Under the pieces are notes generated by a model that searched no databases, was not told where the DNA came from, and saw only the letters and a list, made by a program, of their open reading frames with translations. Shown here piece by piece: positions 22,615 through 34,268 of a stretch of 64,000 nucleotides of DNA. Made by a program: the position numbers and the translations under genes. The DNA is from Vigna angularis (taxonomy: Eukaryota; Streptophyta; Magnoliopsida; Fabales; Fabaceae). Location of the stretch: contig NC_068974.1 in the NCBI RefSeq assembly GCF_016808095.1, positions 4,464,001 to 4,528,000 on the forward strand, in the 5' to 3' direction. The first letter of the stretch is position 1, and every line of letters starts with the position of its first letter.

Positions 22615-24261
22615 TTGCATCTTCCATTATTCATGTTAGTCATGTTGTCTGACCTCTCCAATGCTTTACCGACTTGTTTTTCATTGTGGTGGACCTCTTC
22701 TTCACCTTAACCAACATGGCTAACCTCTTCTTTGTTCTAATGGACTTGTTATTTGCTCTGACTGACTTCTTAGTAATCACGGTCATCTTGTTAATGACTT
22801 TGGCCGACCTCTCAACAACCTTAGTCATCTGTCAAGCTTTATATCATCATGGTCGAGCTTCTCATACCCGAGTTTTTCTCACCATCTTCATATTGGGGTT
22901 CTTCTCACCACATTCATGCATATTCAAGATTTAAAACAACCTAAGATTATCCTCTGCGCAAATATATCATCAAACTTTTGATCAAACATTTGAACACATT
23001 TTAATGCATATCATACATCATTAACATTCTAGTTCAGCCACAACCATAACAACCTACGCATGTTGTTCTAAACAATGTTCTAAACAAAGGTCTCAAGTAA
23101 TTAATGACAACTATTACCCACATGCATTTAATAGTCATATCATCTAGTTCATCACATACTCAAAGTCTAACCATTGATATGACATTCTACTCCTCGCAAC
23201 ATCTCCTTTTTATCATCACCCAACTAGCACATACATAATAGTTTAATTTGCGTATAACTAGAGAAACAGCGCAACTTCAATGATTAGGCTTATCAGTACC
23301 TGGTTAACACCCAATATTTAAACCAATAAGTTCAATAGATAATTACTAAGATGGAAAACAGAATCCGACCACCGAAAATGGCTCCTTCAATAAATCAAAA
23401 ATAGGTCCTAAACGTTCCAAATCAATGAAGCAAAATAGAGCATACCAATTATAAAATTTCAGAACCCATTTTCACTCCAATGTAGAAACAAAACGCAGCT
23501 TAAATCACCGAATAACATTACAACCCGATAATGCTCAAATCAATGAATTTTCATTCTACATTGTATCAACAAATCTTTTTAACCCTGGAACCCACATACA
23601 CATTCTATAATTTTGAACTCCACATCTCCTACTCTCCACTTCGACGTTCATTTTCAGGCTTGAACCACTCTCTCTTAGGCTACATTGCACTCACTTTCAC
23701 TCTACCACTTACCGAAACCACACTCAAAACTCTAAGAGCTTTAGTTTCCTCCTTCTCTATTTTCCCCATTCGCAACGCCTCCCTTAAAATGAACCCTTCC
23801 TTCTTTCATTCTCTACCCTCTCTCTTACTACATGCAAAGCATTGAATGCTTTTAACGTGCTTAGGTTTAGGTTTGATGGAGAATTAAAAAAAATGAAGAA
23901 GGAGAGGGACGAGGAAGAGAATGGCATTTCTGGTCGCAGGCTTTGTTTTCTCTTACGCGTATAGGTCCACTTGACTTTCAAAAACAACCAACACCAAATA
24001 AAAAGAAAAACATTATTTTAACAATTTTTTTTACAATTTTTTTGTAGTGATTCTATTTTAAATATTTTTTTGAAAATAAATTTAAACGAACCAATATAAA
24101 ATGAAAACTTCATCATCATAATAATGGGTTTTTCAAACCACGTAATAAAAAGAGGCATAAAATGAAAACAACTTTTGTTACCACCAGGGTTCAAACCACG
24201 TCCACTAAGTCATATACCCAAACAACACAACCATATACCACTAGACCAAGTTTATTGTGCC
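22615..24261. other. Repeat-like spacer, no gene supported
   Basis: 22620-22900 is low-complexity sequence rich in 'gacctcttc' and 'gacttg' words. 23500-23990 has Ser/Leu-rich open frames on both strands without any domain. At 24034-24046 the minus strand reads CACTACAAAAAAA, which looks like a CACTA-type terminus, but no partner end was found. Confidence 0.4.
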
Positions 24262-24762
24262 TAGGATGCCAACGGGTTGGATCAGATATGCCTACCTACA
24301 ACCCGACTTGAAAAAAAAAATCTGATCCTTTATCCGTCCGCCATCCACTTGCTACCCGCACGGGTACCCGTTTGAAAATATCTACAGATATTTTAAAATC
24401 CGTGGATATCCACAAATATTCGCAAAAAATTAAAAAATAATATTTTATATATTTTTAAATAAATTTAAATAAAATTATAAAATATATAATATAATATAAA
24501 GTAAATTAAAATTTAATTTTAATTAAATTTAGCCTAATAAAATATAAATAAATTTTATTTTTAATTAAATTTAATTAAAAAAATAAAAATTAATATTTTT
24601 TAATTATTTTGTGCGGGTAGCGGGTACCCGTGGGACGAATAGTTTAATATCCACACCCGACCCGTTTAGAAGCAGACATTAAAATACTCATTGCCTGTTA
24701 CCCGCGAGTAATAAATATCCGCGGATAATAACTACCCGCCACGGATTTTTTTGTCATCCCTA
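24262..24762. mobile_element. Small non-autonomous inverted-repeat element (MITE-like)
   Basis: It begins TAGGATGCCAACGGGTTGG and ends TTTTTTTGTCATCCCTA, an imperfect inverted repeat of the widespread plant TAGGGATGGCAA type. Subterminal GCGGGTACCCG-like blocks at about 24353-24372 and 24602-24632 are inverted relative to each other around an AT-rich core. There is no coding capacity. The ends are fixed only to within a few bases and no target duplication is certain. Confidence 0.6.
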
Positions 24763-25449
24763 ATTATGCTGATATCATAACCATTTAATTTTTATTTAAC
24801 TTATTTTGTTTTTCCCATTTTCACATTTCCATATTTTAATTCAAACAATTAGTTTTTTCTCACACCATAAATATGTGCACGCGAGACTTTTACTCCACTA
24901 GAACTAGCTCTAGCTAATACACACATAATAACTAATAAATATATTCTATTTTATTAATAGGCAAGATTACAATCACACATTCAAGGACATCTACCACCAA
25001 GGTCTAATAAAGCTCTCCAATTCCTCCATAACCAAACTCTTACTTCTAACACTAAGCTTCCCTCGTCCATTACTGACTTTAACTTATCGTTAGCTAAGCT
25101 ACTTTCATTCATTACAGAGCTTTACACGTCCCCTCTTGGACTATCCGAGCTCTCCAACCTCTCCACCACGCTTTGACACTGTCGAGGCATCAAAACAAAC
25201 TGACTAGGATCTCAAACAACTCACCAAGCTCTTCACATCAGTTTCTTTTTCTTCTAAGCCTTATGTCGAGCTCTCGAAGCACCTCCACGGCTTGTTCGAG
25301 CTCTCTACCACCAATTTTGGCCACTTTGTGCCACTTGCCAACGTTGTCGAGCTCTTCACTACACTATCCGAGCTCTACACACTTTTCCAAGTTCTTCTCC
25401 TCCACCAAGCTCTACTCTCCCAAGCTCTTTACTAAAACTTCCATGTTCT
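24763..25449. other. 'gagctct'-rich repetitive sequence
   Basis: From about 25000 the words GAGCTCT / AAGCTCT recur every 20-50 bases. The same pattern resumes at 26799-27330, on the other side of the solo LTR. It looks like one repetitive region split by that LTR. Its open frames (for example 25173-25490 plus) show no domain. Confidence 0.5.
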
Positions 25450-26798
25450 TGTTAGGCGATTTCGGCAAGCGTACCAAATCGTTCAAGTAATAAACCGTGG
25501 TAAGACCAGGTATCGTTTTCCCAAGACACTCGTAATACTAGAAAATTGTGCGATTAACAACTCATCTAGACTCAAGAACAACTCAACATTTAAGAATATG
25601 TGCAAAAAGATAAATTCACAAGTAATTACAAGGTTGGACTTTGGTATTGAAGGCACTTGAAAATGAAAAAGACTAGAAATGGTATGAAATGACATTGTTA
25701 AGGTTAGTTTTCACCAATGCACTCTTGTGTATAACCAATTTCATCTCCTCTCTATCAATTTACTAAAGTCAATCCACTAAAACACTCTAGCCCTAATCCC
25801 TTAGGTGAAAAAGCCTAAGTTTTCCTTATCAAACTCCAATCCCTTGGACAATCTAACAAGCAAACCCGCATTAAGAACTAGGATCTAAGACAACATGTGA
25901 ATCATCTTCCATCCCTAGAATCAATGAACCACAAGGAATCCTGTTTCAGTTCTAGGTTCCATCTTACGTCCCCATAACCCATGAAACCCCAAAATCAAGT
26001 CATGAACGTCCCCATTACATGCAAGCATTAAGATTGGAAACAAGAATACTAGCAATTGATAGAAAATGTATATATATATTCAAATCATTCAACAATTACA
26101 CAAGATTCAAAGGCTACAACTAACCCCAACAAGATGGGTTTGGCTCTCCATTTCCATGGAGAGCCTTTAAGCTTACAAAATGACCATGGATGAAGATGAA
26201 GAACCCAAGAGGAAGAAGGGAGTGTTCCCACGAGCCCTAGCAGCCCTCCAAGCTCTCCTCTGAGTGAGATGCACCTCCAAAGAACCAAAGACCCCAAATG
26301 CTTCGAGACAACTTGAATAAGTAGGCAATTTTGACACATCAGCAGCGTCACCGCTCAGTTGCACCCCAGCTGCACCCCAGCGACAGCATTCCAAAGAGCT
26401 GGCGCTCAACTGCACAAAAAATGTGCCTCTCAGCTACAACAAGTCTGATCAGGTGGCGCTCAACTGCACTCTAACTGCACCCCAGCGGCAGCAAGTCGCG
26501 ATCAGGTGGCGCTCAGCTGCACGCCAGCTGCACCCCAGCCACAGCATTCCAAAATTCTCTCTTTTTGTTTTACTTGCTTTTGTGGCTGGTTAAGCTCTAT
26601 ACATTGGTGGAGGTTCTTCTAAGCATAATATTAGCTACAAAATAAAGGGATTAGTGATCATAATACATCAATGTAGCCTAAAACACATTTATTTAGAAAA
26701 CAAGACAAAAGAAGAGGATTAAACGAGTTACAAGTTAGAAAGGAGTTGATTTTGCTACTAAAATGATGCTTAGATAATGGTAAGAATTAGCATTATCA
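25450..26798 (-). mobile_element. Solo LTR, Athila/Tat type, minus orientation
   Basis: Read on the minus strand it starts TGATAATGCTAATTC and ends CGCTTGCCGAAATCGCCTAACA (ends given as separate words: CGCTTGCCG and CCTAACA). The inner end carries the GGTACGCTTGCCG and GGGAAAACGATACC blocks also found at the end of the LTRs at 50079-51314 and 41340-48738. The flanking 5-mers are GTTCT (25445-25449) and GCTCT (26799-26803), a target duplication with one mismatch. No internal region is present, so it is a solo LTR produced by LTR-LTR recombination. A GC-rich short-repeat block sits at 26345-26550. Confidence 0.8.
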
Positions 26799-26804
26799 GC
26801 TCTC

Positions 26805-26986
26805 CATGGCCATTGCCAAGCTTTCCAGGCATGAAACTGGGCTCACTTGTCACATTGTCTGGCTCTCCATGTAGATTATCGACCTCTTCATGCTCATTGT
26901 CAAGTTCTCTACCAACGTGTTGTAAGCATGCTCTTCCGATTTGACAATTTGCTTAATGTTCTTTGTTGAGCTCTTAGCCAAATCCT
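26805..26986 (+). repeat. 182-bp direct repeat, copy 1
   Basis: Begins CATGGCCATTGCCAAGCTTT and matches 28966-29147 in the same orientation at roughly 85-90% by eye. The shared GCATGCT-TTCCGATTTGAC block is near the end. Confidence 0.85.
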
Positions 26987-28965
26987 CCATGAGATATGTG
27001 ATGAACTATTAACCTAATATCTCCACTGAGTTGTTAAGGAGAATTTTGCAAGCTTTCTTTTCCCCTCTTTGGGCTGCTCTGTGTTTTGGTCGGCTTGTCC
27101 TTCATACTCGACTTAATTGTCGAGATCACTACACTACTCGACAATCTTTTTGAGTTTGACTTTCCATTCGAAAAGCATGTCGAGCACTCCCTAGTGCTAG
27201 CCAGCCTTGTCGAGCTCTTCATATCCAGTGTCGGGCTCTCCTTTTTTATTGTCAAGCTCTCTACCTTCATTATCGAGCTCTTAGACAACTCGACATCAAG
27301 AAGCTTGGCCTTACCTAACCTAAGCTCACCATGGCTCGACCTAGTCATTTAATGCTTGTTTAGAACAATAATTTTTTTTTATTTCCTACCGTTAGATAGC
27401 ATTTTGCAATTAAGCTCTTTTAATTTGAAGATACCAAATGTGTAGATACTTCATCATAAGATGACATGTCTGTTTCCCTCGTGGTATCATCTGGATACAA
27501 CTAAACACTTCTTTGTATGTGTACCTTGTAGGCATATAGCGTTTACCTTTCTCAGGCTTGCTTATATCTTTTAGTTAAGTCATCTTAGTCGAAGACATTA
27601 TCTAGACCTGTTTTCATTTTCGAGAGAAGCCAAATACCTAGTTCAGGTATCTTAAGCGTTGAGTGTTTAACTCAGTTCTCTTTGAGACACTTTTAGACAA
27701 GACATCATCTAGTCAGGCGTTTGGTTGTTTTAGCCTGAATGTTTTTCTATTTACTAGGACCTAAGTATTTTCCTATGACTTCTAAGTTTTGGGTTTCAGT
27801 TTCTAGTTTTGTTTGTTTGGGTTTTTGGCTCTACGTTTTTATCCTAGGTTGCTTTCTGATCTTTTAACCCGTTTTAATGTTATTTGATTAAACTTTAAAA
27901 CATGAGATCGTTTGTTCAGATAGACGATTTTGTCTTTAACAAAAATAGCTCACCCATATTTTGTGTGTTTATTGTGATGATTGTATGATGTGTGTGTTAT
28001 ATGGGAGCATATAAGAATGAAGATGATTCTGGAGCCGTGTAATTGACGAGAGAGGAGCTAGCTTTTGGGAGCAATAAAGACTTATTAAAGGTTAGTTTAT
28101 GAGTTAAACTTTGAGTTGTAATTTGACATTTTACTTTAATATTAGTTATGCATAGTTGTTCTAAATTTGAAATAAATTAAGTACCTTTGGATTTTTCAAA
28201 CTTTATCCTTACGAATCTTTAGACTTTGATGTGTTTAAGTGACTCCCAGAGTTTGGACATTACAATTTGACTAATGTGAGAGTAAATTTGTTTGGCTGTT
28301 TTGTGTGGGAAAGGTCAATAGGGGCTGACCAAGTCCAAGGGTATAACCTATGTCATTGCAATTGATTGTGGTGAGTTCCACTGAGTTTAGAGATACCGTG
28401 AGTATTACTCTTGACGTTGAACACGAGTAAAGAGTGGTCAGTGGTGAAGTTTTGTAATACTCAATGAGTTCAAGGGTTCTTTTTCTCCTTTGCGAGACAA
28501 CGGAAAGAAATTCTCTTCATTTATGTGATGTAGTGGAAGACAATGGGTTTAAGTGTTGTACCCTCTCACCTATGCGAGGCAATGGGGAGGAAAAGGATGT
28601 TTCGCTCTATAGTTTTGGCTCGTTGCTGAGTATAGTACTCAGTGATCACCGAAGTTTTTACTTGTAAGTCCTTGAGGACTAGTGGAAACAGGTCCTACTA
28701 TGATGGTGGGGTTGTTAGAACAAGACAAGCTCATCTACAAGAATCGTGATTTTGAAGTTTAATTAAACAACATTAAATGAAGAACTTCCATAGAACAATA
28801 AGAAGCCTCATGGAATAGAAAATCCCAAGTTAGAAAGAACATTAAACGATAGGATATAAAACCTTAAGTTGGAAAGAATAGGAAGTCTCGTAGAATAGAA
28901 AACTCTAAGTTAGAAAGAATAAGAAGTCTTGTCCTCTAACCCGAGCTCTCTATTTGAACGTCGAG
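26987..28965. other. Sequence between the 182-bp direct repeats, no gene supported
   Basis: 26987-27350 continues the 'gagctct' type sequence. 27400-28760 has no frame longer than about 70 codons with any motif. 28740-28930 holds imperfect copies of a ~45-bp unit (AATAGAAAACTCTAAGTTAG and similar). I do not recognise the family. Confidence 0.45.
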
Positions 28966-29147
28966 GCTCTCCATGGCCATTGCCAAGCTTTCTAGGCATG
29001 AAACTGGGCTCAGTATGCACATTGTCTGGCTCTTTATGTAGATTATCGGTCTCTTTATAAGTTCTGTAACAATGTGTGTTGTAAGCATGCTTTTCCGATT
29101 TGACGATTTGCTCTATGTTCTTTGTGAAGCTCTTAGCCGATGCAGAA
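28966..29147 (+). repeat. 182-bp direct repeat, copy 2
   Basis: Counterpart of 26805-26986, about 2.16 kb downstream. Both copies are preceded by GGCTCTC or AGCTCTC. The pair could mark the edges of an unrecognised element or a segmental duplication. Confidence 0.85.
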
Positions 29148-29400
29148 TGTGATATTTAAAAAATAAACATGTTTACCATATTTATTAGTATACGAGTTAA
29201 GTAATTAATTATATGGAATGAAACGAATAGGTTCTGTTTTGAAGTACTTTACCAAAATTAAAATATATTATGAAAGCTGAAAATAAAACAAAAATGTCAT
29301 AAGATGTGTATAGTACACTCAATGACGCAACTACTATCGCAAACCGTATTAAACATATATATGAATGTCTTTTACTTTGTTGCTAAATTTATTTTAAGTT

Positions 29401-29402
<2 letters not shown>

Positions 29403-29446
<44 letters not shown>
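29403..29446. repeat. (AT)n microsatellite
   Basis: 22 uninterrupted AT dinucleotides. Confidence 0.98.
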
Positions 29447-29452
<6 letters not shown>

Positions 29453-30255
29453 TAGATTTAAATGATAAATATATTGTAGTGTTTTTGAAAGAATATATAC
29501 CTAAATAATAAGTGAATATTTTATTTTTTTAATCATATCAAGGTTTTAATTGATATAATCAAATTGAGTGAACACTTTTAAAGTATAAAAAAAATACTTA
29601 CATTTATTGAAACAAAAAAATAATATTATAAACACACATAGGAATACGTTTTGATTAAAACAATCTATAATAAAACTATAAAACTGATCTCAATTATCTT
29701 ATATTTTATAATTTTAAGAAATAGTTTATAAAAAATATTTAGAAATTTTTTGGAACATTAATTATAAAATATTATTTTAAAATATAAGATAAAAAAAATT
29801 CTTTTTTTAATTTACCAAACAAATAATACAAAATGTATAGTGAGAGGTGATTGTAGAGTAACATAAAGGAATCAAGATGCAATGTAGTTAAGTGATCAAT
29901 AAATTATTTTGAATCATAAAAGAATTGTAAAGTTTTCTAGATTGAATTGCAAATTATTATGCATAAAAAAAGTGCAAATTCAAACGTATGTTGCTAATCA
30001 TATAAAAAAATTAAAGTAAATAGTTGATATTAAAGTTTATGAATGACATAAAATGTTATGATTAAATTAAAAATATTTATAATTCTTTTATGAAATATTG
30101 ATCAAACAAATGATTTTTGTGATAAAATAAAGTTGCAAGTGAATGATTTGAACAAAATTTTATTTTTTCTATTATTATTACAAACATTGATAATAAAATA
30201 TGTATATTAAAAATTAATTTATATAGGATTGTTATTTAAATTTCAAGGAAAACAA

Positions 30256-30260
<5 letters not shown>

Positions 30261-30342
<82 letters not shown>
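30261..30342. repeat. (AT)41 microsatellite
   Basis: About 41 uninterrupted AT dinucleotides. The Ile-Tyr frame across it is an artefact. Confidence 0.98.
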
Positions 30343-30346
<4 letters not shown>

Positions 30347-30699
30347 GTAATGACAATAAATAAGAGTCAAAATAGAGCACTTTCTAAAGTTGAACTTATA
30401 TTCATAGTTTTGTATACACAAATAGTCAATTATATATTGTTGTTTATCCCGTAAAAGCAAAAATGTACAAATTATTTCATATTATTTTAAATAGTTTTAA
30501 TTGATTTAGTGAAACTAAATTCATTAAATGAGAGGATTTTAAATTATAAATTTTAATAACAACTTCTAAATGTATGTATGTCATCCATTTAGTGATAATT
30601 TACACTAGGTGTACAACGTCTAACGCTCAACGTCCGACAACTAAGTATCCAACGTTAAAAATGATCAGTAACAATATTGTAAATAAAATTACGCGATTG

Positions 30700-31255
30700 A
30701 CGTCGGTTGATTAGAGGAATATATGTTAATTGTCTTTTTGAAGTCTGTTGTTGAAAGAATCAATGTCTTTTAGTGTTCAAATTCATAAAAAACTAAGTGC
30801 GATAGTTTAAGAGACTCATTAGACATCGGTTGGTTAGAAGAACAAACATTAATTGCCTTTTTGAAGTCTGTTGGTGAAAGAATAAACGTCTTTAGTGTTT
30901 AAATTCATAAAAAATTAAGCGCGAAGATATTTTAAAGACCCATTATTCGTCGATTGGTCAGAAGAACAGACGTTAATTGTCTTTTTCAAGTCTTTTGGTG
31001 AAAGAACATATGTCTTTTATGTTCAAATTCATAAAAAACTTGAGTGCGAAGATATTTTAAGAGATCCATTAGATGTTTACTGGTCAGAAGAACAGACGTT
31101 AATTGCCTTTTTGAAGTCTGGTGGTGAAAGAATAAACGTCTTTCAGTGTTCAAATTCAAAAAAAAAATCGACCGCGAAGATATTTTAAGAGACCCATTAG
31201 ACGTATGTTGGTAAGAGGAACAGACGTTAATTTGAGCATGAAGATATTTTAAGAG
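30700..31255. repeat. ~125-bp tandem repeat, about 4.5 copies
   Basis: The word TTAATTG followed by CTTTTT recurs at 30727, 30849, 30973 and 31099, with a truncated fifth at 31227. Spacings are 122, 124, 126 and 128 bp. Each unit also has a GAAGTCTG-type block, a GAATAAACGTCTTT-type block and a GAAGATATTTTAAGAG block. Confidence 0.9.
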
Positions 31256-31340
31256 CGCGAGAAAGAACGCTTACTTCACTATTTTTGTGTACACTTTCTT
31301 CATTGCGGGTCGAACGTCTCTAGGAAAGCTTTCGGCGATA

Positions 31341-31587
31341 ACCAAAGGTAATGTTTCTTCAACTTAACACAAATGTTCGTTGATTGATGACTTTATATAT
31401 GATTTCCTTTCATTTTAATCGGTTATTTTCGTGCATAGACACCATTTAGAGCACCGTTGAGTTCTCCTTGGCGACCACCAAAGGTAATGTTTCTTCCACT
31501 TAACACAAATGTTCGTTGATTGATGACTTTATGTTTGAATTCCTTTCATTTTAACCAATTAGTTTCGTGCATAGACATCATTTGGAG
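31341..31587. repeat. 136-bp tandem duplication
   Basis: ACCAAAGGTAATGTTTCTTC starts at 31341 and again at 31477. The copies share CACAAATGTTCGTTGATTGA and TTTCGTGCATAGACA. The second copy ends where the LTR element begins. Confidence 0.9.
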
Positions 31588-32165
31588 ACCGAACGGTTAA
31601 CATTCGACACCGTTCGGTCCATCCACTCAGGACCGTTCGGTTCATCCGCTACAGTCAACCAGGTCAAAGATTCGTTGTAATTGGGCCAACGTTTAAGTTA
31701 TTGGGCCAATAGTCCAACAAATGATAAAATAATCAAGAATATCTAATTAAAGATATTGATAAGCAGGTTATAAACAACTGACCAGATTTTTAGGTAATCT
31801 GTTTATATCTTATTCTGTTTATATTTTATTGGGCTTATGTCAGCTTAAGGTCCATGAGACAACTTATAAATAGAGAGCCAGGGCCACAAGCCAGGTACGT
31901 TCCACTTACGTTCAACTCACACTTCATGACACCCAAACATTCAATAGTGATAACCCTTCACTAAATACTCAACTAAGAACCAAGGTTCTTCAAATTCACG
32001 CCTAACTTGAGCGTCAGAGTATCTTTTGCAGGTACCTCCCCCTTGGAGCCCGAAGGCAACCAATTGGCCAAGACGGAAGTCAACCGAGCAGCAAAGTCAT
32101 CTAGAAGCGGCAAAGTCACGTCAGAAAGGTTAGTGTCTCGGTCTCACAAAATATCTACCGAAACA
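31588..32165 (+). repeat. Left LTR of non-coding element (5' end truncated)
   Basis: Matches 33690-34268 with scattered substitutions. It ends CTACCGAAACA like the right LTR but begins at ACCGAACGG instead of TGTATCGTACC. Confidence 0.9.
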
Positions 32166-32186
32166 TTTTGGCGCCCACCGTGGGGC
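32166..32186 (+). other. Primer binding site of the non-coding LTR element
   Basis: TTTTGGCGCCCACCGTGGGG directly follows the left LTR end. This TGGCGCCCACCGTGGGG form is the usual primer site of a large class of plant Gypsy-derived elements. Confidence 0.75.
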
Positions 32187-32787
32187 TGGGGGCATCCCTT
32201 ATAATCATAAGGAACTAGACAAGGATGCAGTCTCACCATCAACGTCAACAAGCTTTTACGGCTTTACAGATAATTATTTTGATATAGATTCATTTTATTA
32301 TTTAATTTAATTTAAATATCTTAATTCAATATTATAATATTATTCAAGATTTATTAAGGGTCCAATAATGCACTCACCACTTAGCCAAATTTGGCATCAA
32401 GTGTTCAACCGTGCAACAATTCGGCCATTCGGCCTCACTGTATTTAGCCGTTCGACTTCACAGTGCAGGTGACAGGACCATGCAAACCACTCAACCAAGA
32501 GGAATGCAAGAACCGAGAGGTAAATCCCTCTCGTCCATTAGGAAATTCTCCAGGAATTCCTAGGTCAAAGACCGAGAGGTAAATCCCTCTCGTTGAAGAA
32601 AAGACCGAGAGACAAATCCCTCTCGGCCGAGAGGTAAATACCTTTCGTCAACCAGAAGACCGAAGAGGTAAATCCCTCTTAGAAGTAAGTCATCGCTCGC
32701 GTCAACAAAACCCAGGGAACGCTCTCCAAAAGCCCCTAGTCCTAAACCGAGCAGTGGGAAACGTTCTCCATGAACGCTCACTCTCGT

Positions 32788-32995
32788 CCTAAACCGAGCG
32801 GTGTTGGACGTCCCCGAGGACTAACACTCTCGTCCACTAGGAAGTTCCAAAACAAACTCCTACGCTGAAAAATCGAGCGGTGAGGAACGTTTTCCGTGAA
32901 CTCTCACTCTCGTCCTAAACCGAGCGGTGTTGGACGTCCCCGAGGACTGACACTCTCGTCCACTAGGAAGTTCCAAAATGAACTCCTACGCTGAA
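32788..32995. repeat. 126-bp repeat inside the non-coding LTR element
   Basis: CCTAAACCGAGCGGTGTTGG occurs at 32788 and 32914. The following ACGTCCCCGAGGACT and CACTCTCGTCCACTAGGAAG blocks are shared. It lies just upstream of the 105-bp repeat array. Confidence 0.85.
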
Positions 32996-33458
32996 AAGCC
33001 GAACGGTAAAGCCCGTTCTCTAGGAAGAACTCCTAGGTCAAAGTCAAAGCAAAGAGGTAAAGCCCTCTCGCTAGGAAGTTCTCCAGGAACTCCTAGTGCA
33101 AAGCCGAACGGTAAAGCTCGTTCCCTAGGAAGAACTCCTAGGTCAAAGTCAAAGCAAAGAGGTAAATCCCTCTCGCTAGGAAGTTCTCCAAGAACTCCTA
33201 GTGCAAAGTCGAACGGTAAAGCACGTTCCCTAGGAAGGACTCCTAGGTCAAAGTCAAAGCAAAGAGGTAAAGCCCTCTCGCTAGGAAGTTCTCCAGGAAC
33301 TCCTAGTGCAAAGCTGAACGGTAATGCCCGTTCCCTAGGATGAACTCCTAGGTTAAAGTCAAAGCAAAGAGGTAAAGCCCTCTCACTAGGAATTTCTCCA
33401 AGAACTCCTAGTGCAAAGCCGAACGGTAAAGCCCGTTCTCTAGGAAGAACTCCTACGT
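32996..33458. repeat. 105-bp tandem repeat, about 4.4 copies, exact period
   Basis: Units start AAGCCGAACGGTAAAGC (or one-base variants) at 32996, 33101, 33206, 33311 and 33416, i.e. exactly every 105 bp. Because 105 is a multiple of three, a plus-strand frame (32978-33343) reads through three and a half copies as a 35-residue Ser/Arg/Lys-rich repeat (GKARSLGRTPRSKSKQRGK). It ends at a TGA created in the fourth unit. There is no sign that this frame is translated. Confidence 0.95.
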
Positions 33459-33670
33459 CAAAGCCGAACGGTTACAAACGTTCTTTGTTGAATCTAATTC
33501 GGCCTTATAAAATGGTCGCTCGGCCTATTGAAAAGTTCAAAAGAGAAGTTATAAAGTCCACCGTTTCACCAGCAGCGAGCAACGACTAAAAACAGCCTCC
33601 CTCAAACTCATAAGTCCTATAGTTAACCACGGCTAAAGCCGAACGCTTAACTCGGACTTGGGGGGCATAA

Positions 33671-34268
33671 TGTATCGTACCTAGTTGAAACCGAACGGTT
33701 AACATTCGGCACCATTCCGCCCATCCACTCAGGATCGTTTGGTTCATTCGCTACAGTCAACCAGGTCAAAGATTCGGCCGCAATTGGGCCAGCGTTTAAG
33801 TTATTGGACCAATAGTCCAACAGATGATAAAATAATCAAGAATATATAATTAAAGATATTGATAAGCTGATTATAAACAACCAACCAAATTTTTAGGTAA
33901 TCTGTTTATATCTTATTCTGTTTATATTTTATTGGGCTTATGTTAGCTTAAGGTCCATGAGACAACTTATAAATAGAGAGCCAAGGCCACAAGCCAGATA
34001 CGTTCCACTTACATTCAACTCACACTTCATGACACCCAAACATTCAATAGTGATAACCCTTCACTAAATACTTAACTAAGAACCAAGGTTCTTCAAATTC
34101 ACGCCTAACTTGAGCGTCGGAGTATCTTTTGCAGGTACCTCCCCCCTGGAGCATGAAGGGAACCGATCGGCCAAGACGGAAGTCAATCGAGCGGCAAAGT
34201 CATCCAGAAGCGGCAAAGTCACGTTAGAAAGGTTAATGTCTCGGTTCCGCAAAATATCTACCGAAACA
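33671..34268 (+). repeat. Right LTR of non-coding element
   Basis: 598 bp, beginning TGTATCGTACCTAG after the purine-rich tract GACTTGGGGGGCATAA and ending CTACCGAAACA. Contains TTATAAATAGAGAGCC, a TATA-like segment shared with the left LTR. Confidence 0.9.

Larger units (their letters stand above)
29148..30602. other. AT-rich spacer, no gene seen
   Basis: Very AT-rich, with two (AT)n tracts. No element or gene recognised. Confidence 0.6.
31588..34268 (+). mobile_element. Non-coding LTR element (LARD/TRIM-like) with tandem repeats
   Basis: Direct repeats 31588-32165 and 33671-34268 flank 1.5 kb of mostly non-coding sequence. After the left LTR comes a primer site-like TTTTGGCGCCCACCGTGGGG, and before the right LTR a purine-rich ACTTGGGGGGCATAA. 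Gag, protease, RT and integrase are absent, so mobility would depend on proteins from a related element. The left LTR lacks the first 19 bases of the right LTR (33671-33689). The same 14-bp sequence GACATCATTTGGAG abuts both outer edges. Confidence 0.88.

Noticed and set aside
22674..22934. 86-codon hydrophobic frame, possible membrane protein
   Set aside because: It is built from low-complexity 'gacctcttc'-type repeats, has no start context or splice structure, and similar words recur at 25000-27300.
25173..27352. Ser/Leu-rich frames across the 'gagctct' regions
   Set aside because: Repetitive composition, no domain, and the regions are split by a solo LTR.
32978..33343. Possible gene for a Ser/Arg-rich repeat protein
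   Set aside because: It is produced by the 105-bp tandem repeats of a non-coding LTR element. Reported as a finding only, since nothing indicates translation.
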